NCBI GenBank assembly: GCA_028819215.1
Contig: JAPPMG010000096.1
Span: 132,126-196,125, forward strand
Source: Bryobacterales bacterium
Lineage (GTDB): Bacteria > Acidobacteriota > Terriglobia > Bryobacterales > UBA6623
Reading direction: 5' to 3'
Length of the DNA stretch: 64,000 bases
Position numbers and translations under genes: made by a program. Shown piece by piece: positions 1 to 7,787 of the stretch. The notes below the pieces were generated by a model. The model was given only the letters and a program-made list of their open reading frames with translations, did not search any database and was not told the DNA's origin. The stretch's first letter is position 1. The number at the start of each line of letters is the position of its first letter.

Positions 1-92
1 TCGAGTTCGTCGCGGAGAACCCAGGGCAGGGGCATCTCCGGCGGCGCGTCGACCCTCGTCGACTTTCCGTTCAGCGTGAAGGCGATAGCCAT
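1..92 (-). CDS. (2Fe-2S)-binding subunit of a molybdenum hydroxylase, 5' end only (IorA-like)
   Basis: The minus strand opens with ATG at position 92 and stays open to the window edge, giving 30 residues that begin MAIAFTLNGKSTRV and include PPEMPLPWVLRDEL. This matches the start of the small ferredoxin-like subunit of xanthine-dehydrogenase-family enzymes, especially isoquinoline 1-oxidoreductase alpha subunits, where the first beta hairpin (F-x-LNG) precedes the LPWVLRDxLGL helix. The cluster-binding cysteines would lie beyond the window. The family passes electrons from a molybdopterin catalytic subunit to an acceptor. The exact substrate cannot be inferred. The gene starts only about 25 bases from an anomalous G/C tract. 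Confidence 0.75.
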   Translation of the reverse strand, partial: MAIAFTLNGKSTRVDAPPEMPLPWVLRDEL

Positions 93-115
93 GTTAGTTA
101 TACAGTTTGTGCTTG

Positions 116-202
116 TAACCGGCCCCCCCATACGGCCCGGGGCCCGCAACGCCGGGGGTTGGGCGGGGGGGCCGGGGGGGGGCCCTTGGGGCGGGCCCAC
201 GC
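116..202. other. G/C homopolymer-rich tract at a probable junction
   Basis: Runs of seven C and up to nine G occur here, together with GGGCCC-type palindromes, in a composition unlike anything else in the window. The tract lies between the start of the 2Fe-2S subunit gene and the abruptly ending N-terminus of another minus-strand gene. It could form G-quadruplexes, but a poly-G read artefact at a misassembled junction is at least as likely. No coding function is proposed. Confidence 0.6.
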
Positions 203-260
203 CATCCAGCAGCGGGAGGCAATCGGGCAGGATCTCGCGCTCCGACCAAACTTTGAACAT
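190..260 (-). pseudogene. N-terminal stub of a probable D-2-hydroxyacid dehydrogenase
   Basis: From ATG at 260 the minus strand reads MFKVWSEREILPDCLPLL then DGVGP before entering the G/C tract, after which the frame makes only Pro/Gly-rich nonsense. The opening resembles D-isomer 2-hydroxyacid dehydrogenase/phosphoglycerate dehydrogenase relatives from memory, but 23 residues are too few for certainty. Either a real deletion removed the rest or the assembly is chimeric here. The upstream side (261-338) would be the divergent promoter region shared with the VOC gene. Confidence 0.35.
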
Positions 261-338
261 CCTACGAGTCTACTTCAGCCACTCCCCGCGCCATCTGCGC
301 CGAAACAGCTGTTGTAGAATTGCAGCCTAGGTCAAAGC

Positions 339-809
339 ATGGCAGTTCAGTACACTCCGGAAGGCTACGCCACCGTCACGCCGTACATCATCGTCAAGGA
401 TGCAGCGGCAGCCTTGGATTTCTACGTCAAGACGTTCGGTGCCATTGAGCTCGAGCGGATGGAGATGCCCGACGGGCGCGTCGGCCACGCCGAGTTCTCA
501 CTAGGCAGCTCGCGCCTGATGCTAGCCAGCGAATTCCCGGAATTGGAGGCGCTGTCCCCCGAGACGGTTGGCGGCACTCCGGTGTCGCTGATGGTTTATG
601 TCGAAGATGTCGACGAGTTGTTCGCCCGCGCGTTGGCCGCCGGCGCTGCCGAGCTGCAACCGGTGCGGAACCAGTTCTACGGCGACCGCTCGGGTACGCT
701 ACGAGACCCGTTCGGGCACCGGTGGACGATTTCCACGCACATCGAGGACGTCACGCCCGAGGAGATGGACCGCCGCAGCAAGGCATGGGCGGAGAAGGCC
801 AGCGGATGA
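339..809 (+). CDS. VOC family (glyoxalase/PhnB-like) protein
   Basis: This 156-residue protein belongs to the vicinal oxygen chelate superfamily. Its layout is the PhnB/YaeR-like one: VTPYIIVKDAAAALDFYVKTFGA near residues 13-35, a central GHAEFSLGSSRLMLASE strand pair, and a second half (VSLMVYVEDVDELFARALAAGA) ending in the RDPFGHRW signature near residue 130. Members bind a metal or small ligand between paired beta-alpha-beta-beta-beta modules. Functions range from glyoxalase to antibiotic resistance, and the specific reaction cannot be read from sequence. It is a single-gene unit followed by a hairpin and T-run. The length is normal and the ATG is the only sensible start. Confidence 0.85.
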   Translation: MAVQYTPEGYATVTPYIIVKDAAAALDFYVKTFGAIELERMEMPDGRVGHAEFSLGSSRLMLASEFPELEALSPETVGGTPVSLMVYVEDVDELFARALAAGAAELQPVRNQFYGDRSGTLRDPFGHRWTISTHIEDVTPEEMDRRSKAWAEKASG

Positions 810-812
810 GGG

Positions 813-862
813 GACCGGCCGCCCGCGTCGGGTGCCCGGGCGCCTAGGGGCGGGTCTTTTTT
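813..862 (+). terminator. Rho-independent terminator after the VOC gene
   Basis: GACC (813-816) plus CGCCC (820-824) can pair with GGGCG (848-852) plus GGTC (853-856), with further GC pairing in the loop, followed immediately by six T residues (857-862). It begins four bases after the VOC stop codon. Confidence 0.5.
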
Positions 863-1145
863 CGGGAAATATTGCGTTTACGCAATGAATGCCCCATACT
901 GAATACGCTGGCAGGTGAATTCGGAGGGGTCGAGACCGCTCCGAATCCCAGACGTTGGCGCGGACAACCAGGCCTCAAACACAAGCAGGCGAGTCACAGA
1001 CGCATCCGACCGCGAGTTCCAGTTCTGGATTCCTGCCAAGCAACAAGACAACCAACCAACCAACTGATGGCGGCGCAGCCTGTACCACGCCTTGGCGTAG
1101 CGCGGGTGGTTTGGCCGGGCTGGTTACAAAGCGAGGTGCGTTGAG
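863..1145 (+). other. Intergenic leader of rpoD
   Basis: No convincing reading frame is present between the terminator and rpoD. The only clear element is a GAGGTG ribosome-binding sequence (1133-1138) ahead of the rpoD ATG. The usual upstream partner dnaG is not here. Promoters must lie in this stretch, but no hexamer pair stood out. Confidence 0.5.
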
Positions 1146-2735
1146 ATGGATCAATTCGAGGACTCGATAGGAGTCGCCAAGGAGAGCATGCCCAGCAGTC
1201 TCGAGGACGGCGCGGCCAGTTTTCTCGACGCGACCCAGGAAAGCGCCGATGCCGAGGACGATCTAGGACTGCACGGCCAGGAAGCCGATGACGCCGTCTA
1301 TACCGACGATCCCGTTCGCGTCTATCTGCGCGAAATGGGATCCGTTCCGCTGCTGACCCGGGAAGGGGAGGTTGATCTCGCGCGGCGAATGGAGCGCGGC
1401 AAGTTTCGCATGTGGAAGGCGATCTCGCGCGATAGCAACACCATGGAGCGGTTCTTGGACCTGTATGACCGCATCAAGCGGGGCGAGGTCAAGCTGACTG
1501 CAGTGGTGGACATTCCCCACCATGACGAGGGGCCCGAATTCCAGGCTCAGAAGGAGAGAGAGGTTCGCAACCAGTTCGTTCAAGTCAAGCGCAAGCACAA
1601 CGTACTCCTGAAGCTCCAAACCGACCTAGCCAAAGTCAATCGCAACCTGCGCGGCGGGCGCAAGCGTTACCGCGACATCAACTGGCGGCGCATGCGGCAG
1701 ACCATACGGGTCTCGCAGGCGATCCAGGCGATTCGCCTCAAGCAGGGCGTGTGGGACGAGTGGTACGAGGCGATCCGCGAGGAATACGGAGAGCTGTCGA
1801 AGCTGTCGGCCGAGTTGCGCGAACTGCGCGCTCTGCCTGACCGGCCGCGCAACTTCTATTCGCGCAACCGCTATTTGTGCAGGCGCCTGCGCGAGATCGC
1901 CAGTGTCCAAACTACAGAGCAGGCCCAGCAGGCTGAACAGGACGCGGCCGCCTGCGTCAAGATGATCGGCGCCGGCGAGGTAGAGGCGGAGAAGGCCAAG
2001 AAGGCGCTGGTCGAGGCCAACCTGCGGCTAGTCGTTTCGGTTGCAAAAAAGTACGTCAACCGCGGCCTGCACCTCTTGGACCTTGTGCAGGAGGGCAACA
2101 TCGGCCTCATGCGCGCGGCCGAAAAGTTCGAGTATCGCCGCGGCTTCAAGTTCTCCACCTACGCGACGTGGTGGATCCGCCAGGCAATTACGCGGGCTAT
2201 CGCGGACCAGTCTCGCACGATCCGGATTCCCGTTCACATGAACGAGTCGATGAACAAGTTCCTGCGTGCTTCGCGCGAACTGGAAAAGGAACTCGGGCGC
2301 ATTCCCACCAACGACGAGATCGGCGAGCGCATGGAGATCGGCGCCGAGAAGGTGCAGAAGCTCAAGAGCATCTCGCGCGATCCGGTGTCGCTTGAGACAC
2401 CGGTCGGCCGGGACGGCGAATCTGCGCTCGGGGACCTGATCGAAGACAAATGGGTCGCATCCCCGGTAGAGACCGTGATCGACGGCAGCGTCCGGGAAGA
2501 GACCGGCGACGTGCTCAAGACGCTTTCCCCGAAAGAGGAGAAGGTGATCAAGATGCGCTTCGGCATCGACTGCGAGCGCGAGCACACGCTGGAGGAGATC
2601 GGGCAGGAGTTCTCTGTGACGCGCGAGCGCATCCGCCAGATCGAGTCCAAAGCGTTGCGCTCTCTGCGCAGCCCCGATCGCATCCGCCGCCTACGCGCGG
2701 TCTTGGCGTCCAAGACTGCGGTCAACGCGCACTGA
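1146..2735 (+). CDS. rpoD: RNA polymerase sigma-70 family primary sigma factor
   Basis: A 529-residue sigma factor that directs core RNA polymerase to housekeeping promoters. Region 1.2 (DDPVRVYLREMGSVPLLTRE) sits near residues 55-75. A non-conserved segment rich in charged residues follows. The region 2 core (ANLRLVVSVAKKYVNRGL, then DLVQEGNIGLMRAAEKFEY and the FSTYATWWIRQAI recognition helix) spans about 288-365. Region 3 follows, and region 4.2 with VTRERIRQIESKALRSLR lies near 490-507. Region 1.1 is short and acidic. The full set of -10 and -35 recognition elements supports the primary factor rather than an alternative sigma. The ATG has a GAGGTG Shine-Dalgarno. It converges with the next gene, leaving 11 bases between stops. 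Confidence 0.95.
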   Translation: MDQFEDSIGVAKESMPSSLEDGAASFLDATQESADAEDDLGLHGQEADDAVYTDDPVRVYLREMGSVPLLTREGEVDLARRMERGKFRMWKAISRDSNTMERFLDLYDRIKRGEVKLTAVVDIPHHDEGPEFQAQKEREVRNQFVQVKRKHNVLLKLQTDLAKVNRNLRGGRKRYRDINWRRMRQTIRVSQAIQAIRLKQGVWDEWYEAIREEYGELSKLSAELRELRALPDRPRNFYSRNRYLCRRLREIASVQTTEQAQQAEQDAAACVKMIGAGEVEAEKAKKALVEANLRLVVSVAKKYVNRGLHLLDLVQEGNIGLMRAAEKFEYRRGFKFSTYATWWIRQAITRAIADQSRTIRIPVHMNESMNKFLRASRELEKELGRIPTNDEIGERMEIGAEKVQKLKSISRDPVSLETPVGRDGESALGDLIEDKWVASPVETVIDGSVREETGDVLKTLSPKEEKVIKMRFGIDCEREHTLEEIGQEFSVTRERIRQIESKALRSLRSPDRIRRLRAVLASKTAVNAH

Positions 2736-2746
2736 CGCAGCTTGCG

Positions 2747-4072
2747 TCAACCGCCGATGCGGTAAAGGTTCTCGGCGGTCCTGAGCAACAGGCTGCCCTG
2801 CGAGATGGCCGGCGTGGACATGCAGAGCTCGCCGATGGAGTTCTTGCCGACCAGCCGGTAGTCGCGGCCGTGCTCGGCCACGAAGCAGTCCCCGTCTTCA
2901 CTCAGGCAGAAGATGCGGTCGTTGTAGGCCCACGGCGAGGCCGTGAATGCGTTCGCGCCGGCTTCGAAGCGCTGCTTGCCATAGACCTCCTCGCCGCTCA
3001 CGGCGTCGTGACACGTTAGGAAGCCGCGGTCGTACAGCGTGTAGTAGAGATCCTTGTACAGCAGCGGCGACGGATTATAGGGCGCCGCCTGCGGTTGGTG
3101 CCAGGCGATGTAGTCGTTTTCGGTCTGGTCATCCTCGAGGCTGATGTCGCCCGTGGCTCCGGGCCGGATCGCGAATACCGGGCGCTTCTGGTCGCCCACA
3201 TATCCGGAGGCAATGTAGAGCATGCCGTGGCCGGCGAAGGGCATTGGAATCACGATCGAGGACATTCCGCCCAGTTCCCACAGCAGCTTGCCGTCCAGAT
3301 CGTAGGAGCGGACTTTGCCAGTGCCGGTGGTCACGACCTCGGTTCGCAGATCGTTCTGCCAGACAAACGGGGTGGACCAGTTGCTCCCTTCGTCACGCTC
3401 GACTTCCCAAATGGTGTTGCCATTGAGCTTGTCCATGCAGGTCAGCGTGGAGCGCTCCTCGTTGTCGTTGACTAGGTAGAGCCGGCCTTCGTGGAGTACT
3501 GGCGAAGCTGACGTCCCCCAATCGTTGCGGACCTTGTAAGGCTTCCAGTCGCGCTTCCACAGGACCTTGCCGTCCATGTCGAGGCACCAAGTCGCCAGAT
3601 AGCCGAAGTGGGCGTAGATCCGCCCGCCGTCCGTGACGGGAGTCTCGGACCCGTAAGAGTTCTTCAGATGCCTCGGAGCCGGAGGGGTTCCTCGTCGCAG
3701 CTCGGTCTCCCACGCGATCTTGCCGGTGTTGAAATCCACCCCTACTACGGACCAGCGGTGTGGGTCGGAAGAGATTTCCGGGCGGTTGCCGCCAAAATAC
3801 AGTCCTTTCTTGACCGCTTCGACCTGCCCTTCGCTGACCACGTTGGTCAGGAAGGCGCGATCGCCCCACACGACGGGAGAGGCCCAGGCCATCCCGGGTA
3901 GCGGCGTCTTCCACAGAACGTTCTCGGTGGCGCTCCAAGATTCCGGCAGGCGCGGATCGTCGGGCGACGTGCCGAGCGACTCTGCGCCGCGGAATTGGGG
4001 CCAGTGCTGTGGCGATGCTGCGGCTAGAGGGCCTGCGGCCAGCAGCGATAGGAATTGGCGGCGGGAATTCAC
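2747..4072 (-). CDS. Tat-exported PQQ-like beta-propeller protein
   Basis: The 441-residue product starts with a twin-arginine signal (SRRQFLSLLAAGPLAAA, residues 3-19) and continues as blades of a quinoprotein-type propeller: WPQFRGAESLGTS, VLWKTPLPGMAWASPVVWGDRAFL, GVDFNTGKIAWETEL, LTCMDKLNGNTIWEVER, and a late CHDAVSGEEVY repeat. Proteins with this WPxFRG start are common secreted propellers in acidobacteria and planctomycetes, related in fold to BamB and PQQ dehydrogenases. No cytochrome or PQQ-dehydrogenase catalytic disulfide is evident, so a binding or scaffold role is as likely as catalysis. It stands alone on the minus strand, convergent with rpoD. Confidence 0.85.
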   Translation of the reverse strand: MNSRRQFLSLLAAGPLAAASPQHWPQFRGAESLGTSPDDPRLPESWSATENVLWKTPLPGMAWASPVVWGDRAFLTNVVSEGQVEAVKKGLYFGGNRPEISSDPHRWSVVGVDFNTGKIAWETELRRGTPPAPRHLKNSYGSETPVTDGGRIYAHFGYLATWCLDMDGKVLWKRDWKPYKVRNDWGTSASPVLHEGRLYLVNDNEERSTLTCMDKLNGNTIWEVERDEGSNWSTPFVWQNDLRTEVVTTGTGKVRSYDLDGKLLWELGGMSSIVIPMPFAGHGMLYIASGYVGDQKRPVFAIRPGATGDISLEDDQTENDYIAWHQPQAAPYNPSPLLYKDLYYTLYDRGFLTCHDAVSGEEVYGKQRFEAGANAFTASPWAYNDRIFCLSEDGDCFVAEHGRDYRLVGKNSIGELCMSTPAISQGSLLLRTAENLYRIGG

Positions 4073-4124
4073 GCCCCCATTGTAGGATGCGAGCCGGCCT
4101 GGCCAGGGGCCGAATGCGGGTTGC

Positions 4125-4700
4125 CTAGGAGCGGTACAGCGAGTGCTGCCAGAGGTACTCGCACACCGCGGCAGGCACTAGATCCGCCAGCGACCCGCCG
4201 ATCTTGGCGCGATGCCGGACCGTCCTCGACGAGGCCGGATGCGAGCAGCGTACGATATGCGACGGCCGGATTGCGCCGTCCGCTTCGAAGCCCGGTCGCT
4301 CCACGACGATGAATTCCACCCCTTTAGCGATGCGGTCGATGTCGCGCCACAGGTCGATTTCGGAGAACGCGTCCGCCCCGAGGACCAGCCGCAGCGCACC
4401 GTCGAACTGCATGGTCGCGCGTATGCGATCGATGGTGTTGACGGAATAGTGGGGTTCGCCGCTGGCGCGAGGCTGCTCCAGTCGGCTTGCTTCCAGCCTC
4501 GGGTCCGCGCGGCACGCCAGATCCACCATCCGGTAGCGGTGTGCGTAGTCTGCGTGGCAGGCTTCCCGCTTGTGGGGCGGGACGCCGCTGGGAACGACCA
4601 AGACGCGGTCCAGCGCACATGCGTCCGCAGCCTTCAGCGCGGCCTCGACATGGCCGCTATGGATTGGATCGAAGGTGCCGCCGAAGAGCGCGAGCCTCAT
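4125..4700 (-). CDS. nadD: Nicotinate-nucleotide adenylyltransferase
   Basis: This 191-residue nucleotidyltransferase makes deamido-NAD from nicotinate mononucleotide and ATP in NAD biosynthesis. The class signature FGGTFDPIHSGH covers residues 6-17, with the HxGH pair contacting ATP phosphates. The substrate-side region PHYSVNTIDRIR and the LVLGADAFSEIDLWRDIDRI helix follow, as in NadD. The C-terminal ISSTxIR-like motif is present only as the variant SSRTVRHR. Its start codon overlaps the obgE stop by four bases (4697-4700), so the two are translationally coupled. In many bacteria nadD is followed by rsfS, which is absent here. Confidence 0.93.
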   Translation of the reverse strand: MRLALFGGTFDPIHSGHVEAALKAADACALDRVLVVPSGVPPHKREACHADYAHRYRMVDLACRADPRLEASRLEQPRASGEPHYSVNTIDRIRATMQFDGALRLVLGADAFSEIDLWRDIDRIAKGVEFIVVERPGFEADGAIRPSHIVRCSHPASSRTVRHRAKIGGSLADLVPAAVCEYLWQHSLYRS

Positions 4701-5776
4701 TTCGCAGCCCCTGCGCCCGATGGCGGAGGATAAGCCGCGGGCTGTTGGGGCACATGAGCGGCGTCGTCCGCGGCCTCGCGCAGTTCGCGAACGCGCCCGC
4801 CCACGATTCGCAGCAGGCCGTCAATGCCCTCGCCTGTCACCGACGATATCGCTTGGAACTGCAATCCCGTGGATTCGCAGTAGTCCCGGAGCTCTTGGAC
4901 TCGTTCGGGTGACTGCATGGCGTCCAGCTTCGTTCCCGCGACAATGCACGGTTTTTCCGCAAGTTTGGGGGAAAAGCTCGAAAGCTCGTGCGCGACGACC
5001 TCGTAGTCCTGCACGCAGTCACGCCCGCTCGCGTCGCTGAGATCGACCAAGTGCAGCAGGATCTTGGTGCGTTCGATGTGGCGCAGGAATCGGTCCCCCA
5101 GGCCGTGGCCGTCGTGGGCGCCCTCGATCAGTCCGGGGATGTCGGCCATCACGAAGCTATCGAACTCCCCTAGGCTGACGACGCCCAGATTGGGCTGCAG
5201 CGTGGTGAACGGGTAGTCGGCGATCTTGGGGCGTGCTGCGGAAACCTTGGAGATCAAGGTCGATTTGCCGGCATTGGGGAACCCGACCAAGCCCACATCG
5301 GCCAACAGCTTCAGGCGCAGGCGCAGCGTCAGGGCTTGGCCCTCGGTGCCATCCTCCGCGTATCGCGGCGCCCGGTTGGTGGAAGACTTGAAGTGCACGT
5401 TGCCTCTACCGCCATGTCCTCCGCGCGCAACGACGAACCGTTGGCCGGCGCCGTCGAAGTCGTGCAGCAGTTCGTTCGACTCGGCATCGTAGACCAGCGT
5501 GCCGGCTGGGACTTGCAACACGAGGTCCTTGCCAGCCCGGCCCGTGCACTTGCTGCCCTCGCCAGGCCGCCCGTTCTCGGCTTTTTGCTCCGGCTGGAAG
5601 CGGAAATGGATCAGGGTGTTCATGCGGCTGCTGGACTCCAGCACGACACTGCCGCCATCGCCGCCGTCACCGCCGGAGGGGCCGCCCTTGGGGACGAACT
5701 TCTCGCGGCGGAACGCGACGCAGCCGTTTCCGCCCTTGCCGGCGCGGACTTTGATCTGTGCTTCGTCGACGAACAT
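4697..5776 (-). CDS. obgE: Obg family ribosome-assembly GTPase
   Basis: This 359-residue GTPase is involved in late 50S ribosome assembly. The N-terminal Obg fold is typical: residues 1-158 are glycine-rich, starting MFVDEAQIKVRAGKGGNG and including GGPSGGDGGDGGSV. The G domain carries the P-loop GFPNAGKST, switch II DIPGLIEGAHDGHGLG, and a G4 element written TKLD rather than the strict NKxD, as in many Obg proteins. The C-terminus is a short Pro/Ala-rich tail without the OCT domain. The start is fixed by the family sequence. It is the first gene of an obgE-nadD operon and is divergent from thiG across 65 bases. Confidence 0.95.
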   Translation of the reverse strand: MFVDEAQIKVRAGKGGNGCVAFRREKFVPKGGPSGGDGGDGGSVVLESSSRMNTLIHFRFQPEQKAENGRPGEGSKCTGRAGKDLVLQVPAGTLVYDAESNELLHDFDGAGQRFVVARGGHGGRGNVHFKSSTNRAPRYAEDGTEGQALTLRLRLKLLADVGLVGFPNAGKSTLISKVSAARPKIADYPFTTLQPNLGVVSLGEFDSFVMADIPGLIEGAHDGHGLGDRFLRHIERTKILLHLVDLSDASGRDCVQDYEVVAHELSSFSPKLAEKPCIVAGTKLDAMQSPERVQELRDYCESTGLQFQAISSVTGEGIDGLLRIVGGRVRELREAADDAAHVPQQPAAYPPPSGAGAAK

Positions 5777-5841
5777 TGAACTGTTGCTATCTTGCCAGCT
5801 TGAGGCTGAACCGGCGCATCCGCACAGGCTAACATCGAAGC

Positions 5842-6612
5842 ATGGGTCTACGCATCGCTGGCAGGGAGTTCGATTCGCGTCTAATCGTCGGAACGGGAAA
5901 GTATCGCAGCTTCGAGGAAATGCGGCGCTGCCACGAGATCTCCGGCGCCTCGATGGTCACCGTCGCCGTGCGGCGCGTGAACCTGCATGACAAGTCGAAG
6001 GAGTCGCTGATCGACTACATCGACCGCGACGCGATGTTCATACTGCCCAACACTGCCGGCTGCTACACCGCCGACGAGGCGGTGCGAACCGCGCGCCTGG
6101 CGCGCGAGGTCGGCCTGTCGAACTGGGTCAAGTTGGAGGTCATTGGCGATCAGGACACGCTGTACCCCGACACCGAGGGCCTGCTGGAGGCCACGCGCCA
6201 GCTAGTCAAGGAGGATTTCGTGGTGCTGCCGTACACCAGTGACGACCTGATCGTGGCGCGTCGGTTGGTCGACGCCGGCGCTGCGGCCGTAATGCCGCTC
6301 GCCGCGCCAATCGGCTCGGGCCTAGGCGTGCAGAACCCTGCTGCGCTGCGGATATTGCGCGAGAAGATCACGGCCGTGCCGCTGATTGTCGATGCCGGTG
6401 TCGGCACTGCCTCGGATGCGTCGCTTGCGATGGAACTGGGCGCCGATGGTGTCTTGATGAACACGGCGATCGCGCTCGCCGACGATGCGGCCAAGATGGC
6501 AGAGGCCATGCGGCTCGCCGTTGGGGCCGGACGGCTCGCGTATGAGGCGGGGCGAATGCAGAGAAGGCTGTACGCGTCCGCCAGCTCGCCCCTGGAAGGC
6601 TTGGTCGCCTAG
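5842..6612 (+). CDS. thiG: Thiazole synthase
   Basis: This 256-residue TIM-barrel enzyme builds the thiazole phosphate of thiamine from 1-deoxy-D-xylulose 5-phosphate, a glycine-derived imine and ThiS thiocarboxylate. Family landmarks are FDSRLIVGTGKYRSFEEM, TVAVRRVN, ILPNTAGCYTADEAV, and the Schiff-base lysine in WVKLEVIGD near residue 96. The phosphate-binding loops PLAAPIGSGLGVQN and VDAGVGTASDA are also present. No thiS, thiH/thiO or thiF lies beside it, so the sulfur carrier must be elsewhere. The MoaD/ThiS-like gene at 61475 is 55 kb away and looks more like MoaD. It converges with the methyltransferase gene. Confidence 0.95.
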   Translation: MGLRIAGREFDSRLIVGTGKYRSFEEMRRCHEISGASMVTVAVRRVNLHDKSKESLIDYIDRDAMFILPNTAGCYTADEAVRTARLAREVGLSNWVKLEVIGDQDTLYPDTEGLLEATRQLVKEDFVVLPYTSDDLIVARRLVDAGAAAVMPLAAPIGSGLGVQNPAALRILREKITAVPLIVDAGVGTASDASLAMELGADGVLMNTAIALADDAAKMAEAMRLAVGAGRLAYEAGRMQRRLYASASSPLEGLVA

Positions 6613-6668
6613 CTGCGGGCCGCACCCCCCGCACGCAGTCGCTAGGATCTCTGCCGAAAGTTCCCTCG

Positions 6669-7709
6669 CTACAGGCGCAGCGCGTCTTTGACGCTTGACG
6701 CCACGGCGGTAGCGAGTGGCGGGGGAACGGCGTCCGCAACCTGCCGGTGCTGGTCTAGGTCTCTGACTGTCACGGTTCGTCTCCGGATTGGCCCGACGAA
6801 CACGTGACGGTCTGGAAATCCTTGGATTCGCGCCGCTTCGCGTGGCGTGAGATAGCGGTCTTCGGTGGGATGATAGGGTACCTCGCCGCAGCGCAGAGCG
6901 ATCGACGCTTGGTTCCGATGTACCCGCCGATACTTCGTGGTGTCCTTGCGCGTCAGCCGTCGGACGATTTCCGGCGGTGCGTGGACGTCAGCTCTTGACA
7001 GCCAAGCGCCCTCTGGCACGTAGGAAATCCTTTGTCGGTCCCGCTCCGGCGTGACGTCGATGTGATTCGGCACGGCAGGCTGTTCGTCGGCAAGGGTCGC
7101 GGCCGGAAGATCGCCTATCGCATCTCCGACGGTCATTGTCGACATTAGCCCTGGGACCGGGAAGTCGTAAGCTTGGCCCCGCGGCACGCAGACAACGAAC
7201 GCTTGCCGCCGGCGCTGCGGCACGCCAAAGTGAACGGCGTCAAGCACGGTTGTGTGGGTGTCGTACCCGATAGCGTCAAACCGTTCGGCCAATACATCGC
7301 GCATACTGGCGGACGGCGAGAAGGGCGTGTCCAAGAAGCGCGGAAGCTGCTCAATCACGACGGCACTCGGACGCAATGCCGTCGCGAAACGCACCATCTC
7401 GAATACTGCTCCGCCACTCGGGTCGCGGGCGCCGCTCTGCTTGCCGGTCTGGCTGAACGGCGGGCAGGGCGGACCGCCGCATAGAAGCGCCACGTCCCCC
7501 GGCTGCAGGTTCAGGCTGTCAGTGACACGGCGAGGATCCAACGCACGTATGTCGACGTTCCATACCTCCTTGCCCCTGGCATTCCGCCGCAACGTCGAGG
7601 CACAGTGCGGGTCTAGTTCGACAGCACAGCAAGTCTTGAAGCCGCACTGGTCCACACCGATGTCCAAGCCGCCGGCTCCAGCAAACAGGCTTAGAGCTCG
7701 CTGTTTCAT
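6669..7709 (-). CDS. DNA (cytosine-5) methyltransferase, solitary
   Basis: A 346-residue Dcm-type enzyme that transfers methyl from S-adenosylmethionine to cytosine C5. Motif I is FAGAGGLDIG (9-18). The catalytic Pro-Cys loop GGPPCPPFSQ places the Cys at residue 82. Motif VI is VVIEQLPRF, keeping the essential Glu120 but with Gln-Leu in place of the usual Asn-Val. Motif VIII is QRRRQAF (165-171). Motifs IX-X appear as LTPREAARIQGFPD and QVADAVPP, the latter replacing the common QVGNAVPP. Target recognition should lie between VIII and IX. No restriction nuclease gene adjoins it, so it may act as an orphan epigenetic methylase. Confidence 0.92.
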   Translation of the reverse strand: MKQRALSLFAGAGGLDIGVDQCGFKTCCAVELDPHCASTLRRNARGKEVWNVDIRALDPRRVTDSLNLQPGDVALLCGGPPCPPFSQTGKQSGARDPSGGAVFEMVRFATALRPSAVVIEQLPRFLDTPFSPSASMRDVLAERFDAIGYDTHTTVLDAVHFGVPQRRRQAFVVCVPRGQAYDFPVPGLMSTMTVGDAIGDLPAATLADEQPAVPNHIDVTPERDRQRISYVPEGAWLSRADVHAPPEIVRRLTRKDTTKYRRVHRNQASIALRCGEVPYHPTEDRYLTPREAARIQGFPDRHVFVGPIRRRTVTVRDLDQHRQVADAVPPPLATAVASSVKDALRL

Positions 7710-7787
7710 TCCATCAGGCCGCTGTGACTCGAGGCGCCTTTGGTCGCGTTCTCGTTGATCTCGGAGAAACGGCGGGGTCGCAGGTGC

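Noticed and set aside
116..202. G-quadruplex regulatory element
   Set aside because: Possible in principle, but the adjoining truncated genes make a sequencing or assembly artefact more likely.
76..330. 84-codon plus-strand frame with Gly/Pro repeats
   Set aside because: It translates the G/C homopolymer tract and has no biological signature.
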